Source of the DNA: Ruminococcus flavefaciens | GTDB lineage: Bacteria > Bacillota > Clostridia > Oscillospirales > Ruminococcaceae | Direction of reading: 5' to 3' | DNA: 64,000 bases | Assembly (NCBI RefSeq): GCF_900116855.1 | Contig: NZ_UETD01000004.1 | Location: forward strand, 178,066-242,065 | Shown: positions 17,323 through 25,750 of the stretch, piece by piece | Layout: each line of letters begins with the position of its first letter | Position numbering within the stretch: the first letter of the stretch is position 1 | Program-made: the position numbers and the translations under genes | Notes under the pieces: generated by a model | Databases searched by the model: none | The model's input: only the letters and a program-made list of their open reading frames with translations | What the model was told of the DNA's origin: nothing

Positions 17323-18831
17323 ATGAACCGAGAAGAACTTAACGAGGAGTTAAAAACCACAGCAGACAACGCTCCGAGGCAGATGAAACCGCTGAGGAAG
17401 CTTAAAAGGATAGATAACAGTCCAAAGCCTGCCGAGCCTGTATACCACGGGCTCCATGAGGCACCGCAGATAGACATCGCCATTGAGGGCGAGGAGAGGC
17501 CGCAGGAGAGAGCTCCGCAGCAGGTCTATCACGGGATGCACGAAAAGGGCAGGGCAGATGACGTAGTCGAGTCGGCAGTATACGACGATGACTACGACTA
17601 TGATTATGACGAGCCCGAAAAGAGTTCGGGCAAAAAGAAGAAAAAGAAGAGCAAAAAGGACGCCCTTATAAAGCTGACAGCAGTGCTGCTCAGTATAGCA
17701 GCGATCATCACGCTCTTCCTGAATATGCCCATACTATGGTACAAAAAGAGCGGACAGCCAGATGAGCGAGTGTCCATAATCACATATTTCAAGCGCTGGC
17801 AGCCCACTGTTGACCTTGAGGGCGAGCTTGAGAAGCCCCAGATCGATTTCAGCGTCGATCCCGACATCGTAACGGAGGACTTCACCGACGGACTTGATCT
17901 TCCCCAGCTCATCGAGGGACAGTACACCGTGCTCTTCCTCGGATTTGACGAGGATCAGGAGCTTACAGACGTTATCTGGATATGCCAGTTCGACATCGCA
18001 GGCGGAAAGCTCCACATCCTTCAGGTGCCCAGAGACTGCGCGGTACCGAATTATACCAGCAATCCCACCACCAAGATCAACAGCGTGTACTATTACGCAT
18101 GGGATCAGGAATCCAGCAAGATACAGCGTGTGGTAAACTGCGTTCAGGACAACTTCGGCATACCCATAGACGCATATATCACTACCACCTGCTTTGATAT
18201 AGTTGACATCGTTGACCTTGTGGGCGGAATACCAATGAACATCGACAACGAGATAGTATACGAGGCAGACAAGGTGATCCCCGCAGGCGAGAACGTAGTT
18301 CTCACAGGCGAGCAGGCAGAGTGGTTCGTGCGTTTCCGTCATGACTGGCTTCAGGGCGATATCGGACGAGTACAGAACCAGCGCCGCTTCATGGCAGCTG
18401 CAATGCAGAAGATACTCAGCATCGTCAAGGACGAGGGCAGGATGAAGCTTTACAGCTACCTCAACACCATATACAAGAACAAGTGGATAGCCACAAATAT
18501 GAGCGTGGAGGATCTCAGCAAGCTTGCCGACTTCGGCTCCATACTATCCATGGACAACGTGTCAGTCAACATGGTACCGGGAGAGGATGCGGTATACATC
18601 GGCTCCGACGGAAACGAGTACAGCATCTACTCCATCCACAAGAGGGCGACAGTGGATATGCTCAACGAGTCATTCCGTCCCTACCAGCGCCCCATGCTGC
18701 TCTCCGAGAGCAATATAATGGAATTTGTAAGCGAATACGAATATCAGTACGAGCTCTATGACGATACGGGAATAACCTTCAAGGACCTTGAAAAGGCAAC
18801 TGAACCGCCGAGAGCTTCGGATTACAACTAA
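17323..18831 (+). CDS. LytR-CpsA-Psr (LCP) family cell-wall polymer transferase
   Basis: LCP enzymes attach teichoic acids or capsular polymers to peptidoglycan outside the membrane. The protein has a long charged cytoplasmic N terminus (about 110 residues), a lysine-rich stretch (KKKKKKSKK), one transmembrane helix (LIKLTAVLLSIAAIITLFLN) and an extracytoplasmic LCP domain with VLFLGFDED, the VPRDCAVPN segment (Arg-binding region), TTKINSVYYYA and WFVRFRHDWLQGDIGRVQNQRRF. Its place between yqeK and rsfS is the one LytR-type genes have in many Firmicutes. The 502-residue length is at the long end because of the N-terminal region. Confidence 0.92.
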   Translation: MNREELNEELKTTADNAPRQMKPLRKLKRIDNSPKPAEPVYHGLHEAPQIDIAIEGEERPQERAPQQVYHGMHEKGRADDVVESAVYDDDYDYDYDEPEKSSGKKKKKKSKKDALIKLTAVLLSIAAIITLFLNMPILWYKKSGQPDERVSIITYFKRWQPTVDLEGELEKPQIDFSVDPDIVTEDFTDGLDLPQLIEGQYTVLFLGFDEDQELTDVIWICQFDIAGGKLHILQVPRDCAVPNYTSNPTTKINSVYYYAWDQESSKIQRVVNCVQDNFGIPIDAYITTTCFDIVDIVDLVGGIPMNIDNEIVYEADKVIPAGENVVLTGEQAEWFVRFRHDWLQGDIGRVQNQRRFMAAAMQKILSIVKDEGRMKLYSYLNTIYKNKWIATNMSVEDLSKLADFGSILSMDNVSVNMVPGEDAVYIGSDGNEYSIYSIHKRATVDMLNESFRPYQRPMLLSESNIMEFVSEYEYQYELYDDTGITFKDLEKATEPPRASDYN

Positions 18832-18850
18832 TGAAAGAAAGGTGAAGCAG

Positions 18851-19219
18851 ATGACAGAGCAGGAAAAGCTCGAGCTTATAGTAAAGACACTTGACAGCAA
18901 GAGAGGCGAGGACATTCAGGCTATAAAGATAGCCGACCTCACTATACTTGCGGACTATTTCGTAATAGTAAACGGTACCAGCAACACCCACGCGAGAACA
19001 CTTGCGGACGAGGTGGAGTTCGTACTTTCACAGAAGGGCATCGAGCCCCAGCGCCGTGAGGCAGATACAGGCAACACATGGATAATCCTTGACTATGCCG
19101 ATATAATCGTCCATGTATTCTACAAGGACACCAGAAACTTCTACAAGCTTGAGGGACTCTGGGCAGACGGCGAGCAGGTAGACATAAGCAGCCTTCTTGT
19201 AAAGGAGAATGAAGGTTGA
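18851..19219 (+). CDS. rsfS: Ribosomal silencing factor RsfS
   Basis: RsfS binds L14 on the 50S subunit and blocks joining with 30S in poor conditions. The conserved motif region IADYFVIVNGTS-like (here ILADYFVIVNGTSNTHA) and the C-terminal GNTWIILDYADIIVHVF ... RNFYKLEGLWAD are intact. ATG 18851 with GAAAGGTGA upstream gives 122 residues, the normal length; the in-frame ATG at 18788 lies inside the LCP gene. The stop overlaps the TTG start of the next gene by 4 bp. Confidence 0.95.
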   Translation: MTEQEKLELIVKTLDSKRGEDIQAIKIADLTILADYFVIVNGTSNTHARTLADEVEFVLSQKGIEPQRREADTGNTWIILDYADIIVHVFYKDTRNFYKLEGLWADGEQVDISSLLVKENEG

Positions 19220-19563
19220 CGTTCAAAAACAAAACAGGCGGTACACTCATCGTTGTAATGGCGGTGTATGTAGTTGCGAAGTGCCTTCTGAACATGGCAC
19301 TCAGCGGACATATCTCCGTGACAACTCTGGTCATCGCCATACTTGAAGCGGCAGCCTTTTTTCTGTGGCGCAGGTATGTGAACTATGCACTGGCAGGACT
19401 TCTTGCCCTCATAGCAATAATATACTTCCCACAGAATATAGCCGATATAGGCTCCAACTGGATATATCTCCTTGAGGGAGCCGCTGACATATGCTGTGCC
19501 GCGCTTTTATGCTTCCACAAGGACGTAGGGGAGCATTACATAAAACCATGGAATAATAATTAA
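19216..19563 (+). CDS. Small integral membrane protein of unknown function
   Basis: The start is TTG, overlapping the rsfS stop (TTGA). The product has 115 residues with four hydrophobic segments: about 9-27 (LIVVMAVYVVAKCLLNMAL), 35-52, 56-69 and 83-98. It has no recognisable catalytic motif and I cannot name it. Tight coupling to rsfS and its place before leuS suggest a member of the same operon. A soluble function is ruled out by composition. Confidence 0.7.
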   Translation: MTFKNKTGGTLIVVMAVYVVAKCLLNMALSGHISVTTLVIAILEAAAFFLWRRYVNYALAGLLALIAIIYFPQNIADIGSNWIYLLEGAADICCAALLCFHKDVGEHYIKPWNNN

Positions 19564-19584
19564 TAATAAAGGAATGATATTACA

Positions 19585-21990
19585 ATGAGCAGATATGATT
19601 TCTCATCTGTTGAAGCCAAATGGCAGAAATACTGGGACGAGCATGATACCTTCAAGGCGTCCGACGACCACAGCAAGAAGAAGTTCTATGCGCTGGTAGA
19701 GTTCCCCTATCCTTCGGGACACGGAATGCACGTCGGCCACATCAAGGCATATTCGGGACTTGAGGTAGTAAGCCGCAAGCGCCGTCTTGAGGGCTACAAC
19801 GTACTTTTCCCCATAGGCTTTGACGCCTACGGTCTCCCCACGGAGAATACAGCTATCAAGGAGAACATCCACCCCAGAATAGTTACCGACAGAAACATCG
19901 AGAAGTTCACAAATCAGCTCCGTACAGTAGGCTTTTCCTTTGACTGGTCCAGAGTAGTTGACACAACAGATGAGAGCTACTACAAGTGGACACAGTGGAT
20001 ATTCCTGAAGATGTTCGAGAAGGGTCTTGTATTCCGTGACAAGACTTCAGTAAACTACTGCCCCAGCTGTAAGGTAGTTCTTTCCAACGAGGACTCACAG
20101 GGCGGCAAGTGTGACGTATGCCACAGCGATATCATTCAGAAGACCAAGGAGGTATGGTACCTCCGCATCACAGAGTACGCCGACAAGCTCCTTGAGGGAC
20201 TTGAGACCGTAGACTACCTGCCCAACGTAAAGCTCCAGCAGCAGAACTGGATAGGCAAGTCCACAGGCGCATTCGTTGATTTCAAGATAAAGGAGCAGGA
20301 CGAGAAGCTCCGCATCTACACCACCCGTCCCGATACACTCTACGGAGTTACCTTCATGGTAATCGCCCCCGAGCACCCCATTATCCAGAAGTACCGCGAC
20401 AGCATCGCAAACATCGCAGCACTGGACGATTACAAGGCAGAGTGTGCAAAGAAGAGCGAGTTCGAGAGAACACAGCTTGTCAAGGACAAGACAGGCGTGA
20501 AGATCGAGGGACTGACAGCCATCAACCCCATCACAGGCAAGGAGATACCTATCTACATATCCGACTATGTAATGATGGGCTACGGCACAGGTGCTATCAT
20601 GGCAGTTCCCGCACATGATACAAGAGACTATGACTTCGCAAAGAAGTTCGGCATAGATATCATCGAGGTCATCAAGGGCGGTGACATCACCAAGGAAGCC
20701 TACACAGGCGAGGGCGAGCTTGTGAACTCAGGCGAGCTCAACGGACTCACCAACAAGAAGGACGCCATAAACAAGGCTCTTGAGATACTTGAAAAGCTTG
20801 GCTGCGGCGAAAAGGGCGTACAGTACAAGATGAAGGACTGGGCATTCAACCGCCAGAGATACTGGGGCGAGCCCATCCCGATAGTACACTGTGACACCTG
20901 CGGAATGGTAGCCGTTCCATATGAGGAGCTTCCTCTGAGACTGCCCGAGGTGGAGAACTTCGAGCCCGGTACAGACGGTGAGAGCCCTCTTGCAAAGATA
21001 GACAGCTTCGTAAAGTGCAAATGCCCCAAGTGCGGCAGGGACGCACGCCGCGAGACCGATACGATGCCTCAGTGGGCAGGTTCATCATGGTACTTCCTCC
21101 GTTACTGCGACCCCAAGAACGACAACGAGTTCGCATCACAGGAGGCACTGAAGTACTGGATGCCCGTTGACTGGTACAACGGCGGCATGGAGCACGTTAC
21201 AAGACATATGATATACAGCCGTTTCTGGCATAAGTTCCTCTACGATCTGGGACTGGTACCCACCGCAGAGCCTTATGCAAAGCGTACCGCACAGGGACTT
21301 ATCCTCGGACCCGACGGCGAGAAGATGTCCAAGTCAAGGGGCAATGTTATCGACCCCAACGATGTAGTTGCAGAGTACGGCGCAGACGTACTGAGACTGT
21401 ATGTACTCTTCATGGGCGACTACGAGAAGGCAGCACCGTGGAGCGAATCCAGCATCAAGGGCTGCAAGAGATTTGTTGACAGAGTATGGTCGCTTCAGGA
21501 TATGCTCACAGACGGCACCGAGTACACAGAGGGACTTCGCTCCAACTTCCACAAGACCATCAAGAAGGTAACAGAGGACATTGAGGCTATGAAGTTCAAC
21601 ACAGCTATCGCAGCCCTCATGACCCTCATAAACGATATATACAACGCAGGCTCCATAAACAAGGCAGAGCTGGGTACATTCTGCACACTGCTCTATCCCT
21701 TTGCGCCTCACATCTCCGAGGAGATATACAACAGCGTATTCGGCACAGTTCTCAGCGAGCAGGGCTGGGTAAGCTATGACGAGGCACTCTGCAAGGACGA
21801 CACCATCGAGATAGTTGTGCAGGTAAACGGAAAGCTGAAAGCAAAGCTGAATATCGCAGTTGACGCCGATAAGGATTCCGTTATCGCTCTGGCACTTGCA
21901 GACGAGAAGGTAAAGGAAGCAACAGACGGTAAGAATATCCTGAAACAGATATATGTACCAAATAAACTTGTTAATATTGTTGCAAAATAA
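19585..21990 (+). CDS. leuS: Leucyl-tRNA synthetase
   Basis: This class I aminoacyl-tRNA synthetase charges tRNA-Leu. It shows the HIGH-type motif in YPSGHGMHVGHIKAY, a zinc-type cysteine pair (CPSC, CDVC), the inserted CP1 editing domain with TTRPDTLYGVTFMVIAPEHP, and the KMSKS motif in DGEKMSKSRGNVIDP. The length of 801 residues is typical. I see no T-box leader in the 21 bp before it; it is likely read from the upstream operon. Confidence 0.98.
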   Translation: MSRYDFSSVEAKWQKYWDEHDTFKASDDHSKKKFYALVEFPYPSGHGMHVGHIKAYSGLEVVSRKRRLEGYNVLFPIGFDAYGLPTENTAIKENIHPRIVTDRNIEKFTNQLRTVGFSFDWSRVVDTTDESYYKWTQWIFLKMFEKGLVFRDKTSVNYCPSCKVVLSNEDSQGGKCDVCHSDIIQKTKEVWYLRITEYADKLLEGLETVDYLPNVKLQQQNWIGKSTGAFVDFKIKEQDEKLRIYTTRPDTLYGVTFMVIAPEHPIIQKYRDSIANIAALDDYKAECAKKSEFERTQLVKDKTGVKIEGLTAINPITGKEIPIYISDYVMMGYGTGAIMAVPAHDTRDYDFAKKFGIDIIEVIKGGDITKEAYTGEGELVNSGELNGLTNKKDAINKALEILEKLGCGEKGVQYKMKDWAFNRQRYWGEPIPIVHCDTCGMVAVPYEELPLRLPEVENFEPGTDGESPLAKIDSFVKCKCPKCGRDARRETDTMPQWAGSSWYFLRYCDPKNDNEFASQEALKYWMPVDWYNGGMEHVTRHMIYSRFWHKFLYDLGLVPTAEPYAKRTAQGLILGPDGEKMSKSRGNVIDPNDVVAEYGADVLRLYVLFMGDYEKAAPWSESSIKGCKRFVDRVWSLQDMLTDGTEYTEGLRSNFHKTIKKVTEDIEAMKFNTAIAALMTLINDIYNAGSINKAELGTFCTLLYPFAPHISEEIYNSVFGTVLSEQGWVSYDEALCKDDTIEIVVQVNGKLKAKLNIAVDADKDSVIALALADEKVKEATDGKNILKQIYVPNKLVNIVAK

Positions 21991-22017
21991 CGAATTTTTT
22001 TCGGGCGAAAAAAAAGC

Positions 22018-22046
22018 TTGACAATCGTCCGAAAATATGGTAAACT
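22018..22046 (+). promoter_or_regulatory. Sigma-A promoter of rpsU
   Basis: TTGACA at 22018-22023 is separated by 17 nt from TAAACT at 22041-22046. It lies directly after leuS and gives rpsU a leader of about 130 nt. Confidence 0.75.
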
Positions 22047-22052
22047 TATAGT

Positions 22053-22184
22053 ATATTCTTTATGACTAATTATAGTATATCTGCTATTTATTGGGGTATA
22101 TGCTGACTGACACCCGCAAGGGTGATTAGTATAGAGCTACGGAGCCGAGCTCCGAGCAACCTCTGAACAAGGGAGGGAAATTTA
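22053..22184 (+). promoter_or_regulatory. Structured 5' leader of rpsU
   Basis: The leader holds a stem CACCC/GGGTG with a GCAA loop (22110-22124), a GGAGC/GCTCC hairpin (22141-22152), and a small stem pairing 22160-22164 with 22172-22176 that would cover the rpsU Shine-Dalgarno sequence GGGAGGG. I see no T-tract terminator, so control of translation is more likely than attenuation. It does not match a riboswitch class I recognise; autoregulation by S21 is a guess. Confidence 0.45.
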
Positions 22185-22358
22185 GTGGCAGAAGTTCGTG
22201 TTGGCAAAAACGAGTCTTTAGACACAGCTCTTAAGAGATTTAAGAGATCATGTGCAAAGGACGGCGTAATTGCTGAGGTTCGTAAGAGAGAGCACTACGA
22301 GAAGCCTTCGGTAAAGCGTAAGAAGAAGTCTGAGGCAGCTCGTAAGCGTAAGTATTGA
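22185..22358 (+). CDS. rpsU: 30S ribosomal protein S21
   Basis: The frame reads from GTG 22185 (GGGAGGG site 7 nt upstream) to TGA and gives 57 residues: start [20 protein letters not shown], a basic middle, and a C terminus rich in Lys and Arg ending RKRKY. This is the typical length and pattern of S21, which helps base-pairing of the Shine-Dalgarno sequence with 16S rRNA. It has its own promoter and its own terminator, so it is probably a single-gene transcript. Confidence 0.95.
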   Translation: MAEVRVGKNESLDTALKRFKRSCAKDGVIAEVRKREHYEKPSVKRKKKSEAARKRKY

Positions 22359-22384
22359 TCTTGCGATAATGATTAATGTTGATA

Positions 22385-22410
22385 AAAGCGGGCTTAGGCT
22401 CGCTTTTTCA
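22385..22410 (+). terminator. Intrinsic terminator after rpsU
   Basis: A nine base pair stem (22385-22393 with 22398-22406, one G-U pair) has a TTAG loop and is followed by TTTTT running from the stem. Confidence 0.8.
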
Positions 22411-22425
22411 TTTGTATGAACGGAG

Positions 22426-22965
22426 TTGACAAATAACTTGGGCCTTATACATAAAATTACAGGGACCGACGTGGATTTTGCCTTCAGAAGAACGGTGGAT
22501 ATCAGTCCCGCCTTTCTGAAGAAGCACGGTATAAAGGGGCTTATCCTTGATGTGGACAATACCCTTACCACCCATGACAATCCCGTCCCTGCCGAGGGGA
22601 TAAGGGAGTGGCTTGACAGCATGAGAGCCGAGGGGATAAAGCTGATAATAGTCTCAAACAACCACCCCGAGCGTGTGAGACCCTTTGCCGACCCGCTGGG
22701 ACTTGATTTCGTCAGCGACAGCGGAAAGCCCCTGAGAAAGGGCTACAAGGCGGCTATGAAGAAGATGGGGCTGAAAGCCTCGGAGACCGCCGCAGTGGGG
22801 GACCAGCTCTTCACAGACGTATGGGGAGCCAACATATCGGGCGTGACCATGCTCTACGTTGAGCCAATGGAGCTTGAACCAAAGAGCAAGAGGTTCATAA
22901 GGTTCAAGAGGGTACTGGAAAAGCCCTTCCTGCCGAAGAAATTTGTTGAACTTGCAAAGGAGTAA
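22426..22965 (+). CDS. yqeG: YqeG-family HAD phosphatase
   Basis: This is a HAD superfamily IIIA phosphatase of 179 residues. The nucleophile motif DVDNTLTTHD, the second motif IIVSNNHPERV, a lysine in SGKPLRKGY and the metal-binding GDQLFTDVWGAN are all intact, so it is likely an active small-molecule phosphatase; the substrate of YqeG is not established as far as I know. The start is TTG 22426 after a CGGAG site. It is followed 2 bp later by aroQ. Confidence 0.9.
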   Translation: MTNNLGLIHKITGTDVDFAFRRTVDISPAFLKKHGIKGLILDVDNTLTTHDNPVPAEGIREWLDSMRAEGIKLIIVSNNHPERVRPFADPLGLDFVSDSGKPLRKGYKAAMKKMGLKASETAAVGDQLFTDVWGANISGVTMLYVEPMELEPKSKRFIRFKRVLEKPFLPKKFVELAKE

Positions 22966-22967
22966 AT

Positions 22968-23399
22968 ATGGTAAAGAAGATACTTGTTATACACGGTCCC
23001 AATCTCAATCTGCTGGGAGAGCGCGAGCCGGGAGTCTACGGAAACCTGACCATCGACGCCCTCAACAGCAATATAATCGACCGTGCAAAGGAACAGGGTC
23101 TGGAGTGCGAGATATTCCAGTCCAATCATGAGGGAGCCATTATAGACAAGCTCCACGCCGCAAGGAACACCTTTGACGGTGTCATCCTCAATGCAGGTGC
23201 CTATACACACTACAGCTATGCTATCCGCGACGCTATCGCAGCCATAAAGATACCTGTTATCGAGGTACACATCAGCAATGTATTCGCAAGGGACGGTTTC
23301 CGCTCGAATTCTGTCATCGCACCCGTATGCAAGGGCAGCATAAGCGGATTTGGCTTCGGCAGCTATTATCTTGCAGTGCAGGCTTTTTCGGAGCTTTAA
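22968..23399 (+). CDS. aroQ: 3-dehydroquinate dehydratase, type II
   Basis: The enzyme catalyses the third step of the shikimate pathway. The signature HGPNLNLLGEREPGVYG near the N terminus carries the catalytic Arg and Tyr, and NAGAYTHYSYAIRDA and EVHISNVFARDGFR follow, with the catalytic His in the latter. The length of 143 residues is that of type II dodecameric enzymes. It lies in a yqeG-aroQ-pepP-efp order close to that of Bacillus yqhS-yqhT-efp. Confidence 0.96.
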   Translation: MVKKILVIHGPNLNLLGEREPGVYGNLTIDALNSNIIDRAKEQGLECEIFQSNHEGAIIDKLHAARNTFDGVILNAGAYTHYSYAIRDAIAAIKIPVIEVHISNVFARDGFRSNSVIAPVCKGSISGFGFGSYYLAVQAFSEL

Positions 23400-23409
23400 G
23401 AGGTGCTGC

Positions 23410-24474
23410 ATGACCAGATTTGACAGACTTTTTGAAATATTTGAGGGCGCAGACTGCGTACTCATAACCTCTGACATAAACAGGCGATACTTCACAGGCA
23501 TGAAGTCCTCCGCAGGAGTGATACTTGCATTCCCCGAGAAAGCGTACCTGCTCATAGATTTCCGCTACATAGAAAAGGCAAGAGCCACAGTAAAGGACGC
23601 CGAGGTCATCGAGCTGAAAAAGCTTTACCCTCAGCTCATGGAGCTGCTGAAGAAGCACGGCGCAGAGTCCGTTGCAATTGAGTCTGAGACCATGACAGTC
23701 AAGGAACTCAACGCCTACGAGCATTTCTTCACAGACCTGACCTTTGTCTGCAATGACTCTCTCAGCAACGCCATAGCCGCGCTGAGAGCCGCCAAGGACA
23801 GCGAGGAGATAGCCTGCATAAGGAAGGCTCAGGAGATAGCTGAGAGGGCTCTGGAGGAGCTTATGGGCTTTATAAAGGTGGGCGTCACCGAGCGCGAGAT
23901 AGCACTTGAGCTGAACCGCCTGATGTTTGCCTACGGAGCAGAGGACCTTTCCTTTGAGACAATAGTCCTTTCGGGTGCCAATACCTCAATGCCCCACGGA
24001 GTCCCCTCCGACAAAAAGGTAGAGAGCGGCGATTTTGTTCTCATGGACTTCGGCGCAGTATATAACGGCTACCACAGTGACATGACCAGAACTGTCTGTG
24101 TAGGGGAGCCCACCGAGGAGATGCGGAAGGTATACGACATAGTGCTCAGCGCACAGCTTGCGGGCATAGAGGCTGCCAAGGCTGGCATACTGGGCAGCGA
24201 CCTTGACAAGGTGTCCAGAGACATCATCGAAAAGGCAGGCTACGGCAGCTGCTTCGGACATTCGCTGGGACACGGCGTAGGCATGGAGATACACGAAAAG
24301 CCCAACGCCTCACCGAATTACAAGCTCCCCCTTAACGAGGGCGCAGTAGTGACGGTGGAGCCCGGTATATACATCGCAGGAAAATTCGGAGTCCGTATAG
24401 AGGATTTTGTCATTTTGACCGAAAACGGCTGCGAAAACTTGACAAAAAGTGCAAAAAATCTCATAACTTTATAA
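23410..24474 (+). CDS. M24-family aminopeptidase P-like (Xaa-Pro) peptidase
   Basis: The N-terminal creatinase-like domain (about residues 1-125) precedes a pita-bread catalytic domain. Metal ligands are visible in VLMDFGAVYNGYHSDMTRTV (two Asp), SLGHGVGMEIHEKP (His, then Glu region) and VTVEPGIYI plus GVRIEDFVI (two Glu). It removes N-terminal residues before proline or acts on a similar peptide. ATG 23410, with an AGAGGTG site, gives 354 residues; the in-frame ATG at 23350 lies within aroQ and is rejected. The gene is paired with efp, as is common. Confidence 0.92.
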   Translation: MTRFDRLFEIFEGADCVLITSDINRRYFTGMKSSAGVILAFPEKAYLLIDFRYIEKARATVKDAEVIELKKLYPQLMELLKKHGAESVAIESETMTVKELNAYEHFFTDLTFVCNDSLSNAIAALRAAKDSEEIACIRKAQEIAERALEELMGFIKVGVTEREIALELNRLMFAYGAEDLSFETIVLSGANTSMPHGVPSDKKVESGDFVLMDFGAVYNGYHSDMTRTVCVGEPTEEMRKVYDIVLSAQLAGIEAAKAGILGSDLDKVSRDIIEKAGYGSCFGHSLGHGVGMEIHEKPNASPNYKLPLNEGAVVTVEPGIYIAGKFGVRIEDFVILTENGCENLTKSAKNLITL

Positions 24475-24491
24475 GAATATCGCTTTAGGTA

Positions 24492-24520
24492 TTGCAAAAA
24501 TTCCTGAAATGTGATAAAAT
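24492..24520 (+). promoter_or_regulatory. Promoter of efp
   Basis: TTGCAA at 24492-24497 and TAAAAT at 24515-24520 are separated by 17 nt. They lie between pepP and efp, so efp can be transcribed separately. Confidence 0.65.
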
Positions 24521-24560
24521 AAAGTATCATATTAATTTGAAAAATACGGAGGTATTTATA

Positions 24561-25118
24561 ATGATTTCAGCAGGAGATTTCAGAAACGGCGTTACCTTTG
24601 AGCTTGACGGACAGGTTGTTCAGGTCGTTGAATTCCAGCACGTTAAGCCCGGTAAGGGAGCTGCTTTTGTAAGAACTAAATACAAGAACGTAATCACAGG
24701 TTCAGTTGTAGAAACTTCTTTCAACCCCACAGCTAAGTTCCCTACAGCTTTCGTTGAGAGAAAGGATATGCAGTACAGCTACAACGACGGCGATCTTTAC
24801 TACTTCATGGATCTCGAGACCTATGAGCAGGTACCGATCAGCGCATCTATCCTTGGCGACAACTTCAAGTTCGTTAAGGAAGAGATGATCTGTAAGATAC
24901 TCTCATACAAGGGCAACGTATTCGGCGTAGAGCCCCCCAACTTTGTTGAGCTGAAGGTCACACAGACAGACCCCGGCTTCAAGGGCGATACAGCTACAAA
25001 CGCAACAAAGCCTGCAACACTTGAGACAGGCGCAGAGATCAAGGTTCCGCTCTTCATCGACGAAGGCGAGATCATTCAGGTTGACACAAGAACAGGCGAG
25101 TATATGTCAAGAGCATAA
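24561..25118 (+). CDS. efp: Elongation factor P
   Basis: EF-P relieves ribosome stalling at consecutive prolines. The KOW-like domain I carries the modified lysine at residue 32 in KPGKGAAF, and domains II and III follow, ending with [16 protein letters not shown]. The start at ATG 24561 has a GGAGG site; the in-frame ATG at 24492 overlaps the promoter and is rejected. I see no EpmA-type or YmfI-type modification gene next to it. Confidence 0.97.
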   Translation: MISAGDFRNGVTFELDGQVVQVVEFQHVKPGKGAAFVRTKYKNVITGSVVETSFNPTAKFPTAFVERKDMQYSYNDGDLYYFMDLETYEQVPISASILGDNFKFVKEEMICKILSYKGNVFGVEPPNFVELKVTQTDPGFKGDTATNATKPATLETGAEIKVPLFIDEGEIIQVDTRTGEYMSRA

Positions 25119-25161
25119 GCTCCCGTTTAACGAGATACTATTTTGAGAGGAGGAGCTTGTT

Positions 25162-25650
25162 ATGAAGCTTACCGAGAAAATGTCATATTTACAGGGACTT
25201 ATCGACGGTCTTGAGATCGACGCATCTACAAAGGAGGGCAAGGCTCTCATCCAGATGTCAGAGGTAATGTCCGAGCTGGTGCTCTATGTTGAGGACCTCC
25301 AGTCACAGGTAGACGAGCTCACAGAGCTCTGCGACATCCTTGACGAGGACCTTGGTGCAGTTGAGGATGATTTCTATGAGGACCTTGACTGTGACGAGTG
25401 CGACGGTGACTGTGACACCTGCGACGAAGATGACGACTGGGACGATGATGACGATTTTGACTTCGATGACGAGGACGATGAGCTTTATGAGATCACCTGC
25501 CCCACCTGCGGAGACACGATTCTCCTTGACGAGGGCATGATCGAAGAGGGATCAATAAACTGTCCTAACTGCGATGAGCTCCTTGAGTTCGATTATGATG
25601 ATCTTACTATCGAGGACTTTGAGGACAAGGACGAAGAGCCCGAGAAGTAA
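25162..25650 (+). CDS. Acidic zinc-ribbon protein with helical N terminus (CD1247-like)
   Basis: The N-terminal 70 residues are predicted helical and match the pattern of the CD1247 N-terminal domain found in Clostridia (KMSYLQGLIDGLEID ... LYVEDLQSQVDEL). A run of Asp and Glu with four Cys residues follows (CDECDGDCDTC). The C terminus has a four-cysteine zinc ribbon, CPTCGDTILLDEG to CPNCDELLEF. The function is unknown. It is co-directional with efp, 43 bp downstream, an association seen in related genomes, and ends at two terminators. Confidence 0.8.
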   Translation: MKLTEKMSYLQGLIDGLEIDASTKEGKALIQMSEVMSELVLYVEDLQSQVDELTELCDILDEDLGAVEDDFYEDLDCDECDGDCDTCDEDDDWDDDDDFDFDDEDDELYEITCPTCGDTILLDEGMIEEGSINCPNCDELLEFDYDDLTIEDFEDKDEEPEK

Positions 25651-25673
25651 GAGATCGCAAAGGATCGTAAAAC

Positions 25674-25706
25674 AGGCTGCGGATAGCGATTATCCGCAGC
25701 CTTTAT
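25674..25706 (+). terminator. Intrinsic terminator after the efp operon
   Basis: A perfect 12 base pair stem pairs 25674-25685 with 25691-25702 and is followed by TTATTTG. Confidence 0.85.
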
Positions 25707-25714
25707 TTGTAACG

Positions 25715-25750
25715 GAAAAGCCCCATGGTCAACCACGGGGCATTTTTATT
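25715..25750. terminator. Bidirectional terminator between convergent transcripts
   Basis: The stem pairs 25720-25728 with 25733-25741 with one mismatch. ATTTTTATT follows on the + strand and a TTTT run follows on the - strand. It separates the efp operon (+) from the lipoprotein gene (-). Confidence 0.75.

Noticed and set aside
22053..22184. Known riboswitch class (c-di-GMP, preQ1, fluoride) in the rpsU leader
   Set aside because: The conserved core sequences of these classes are absent.
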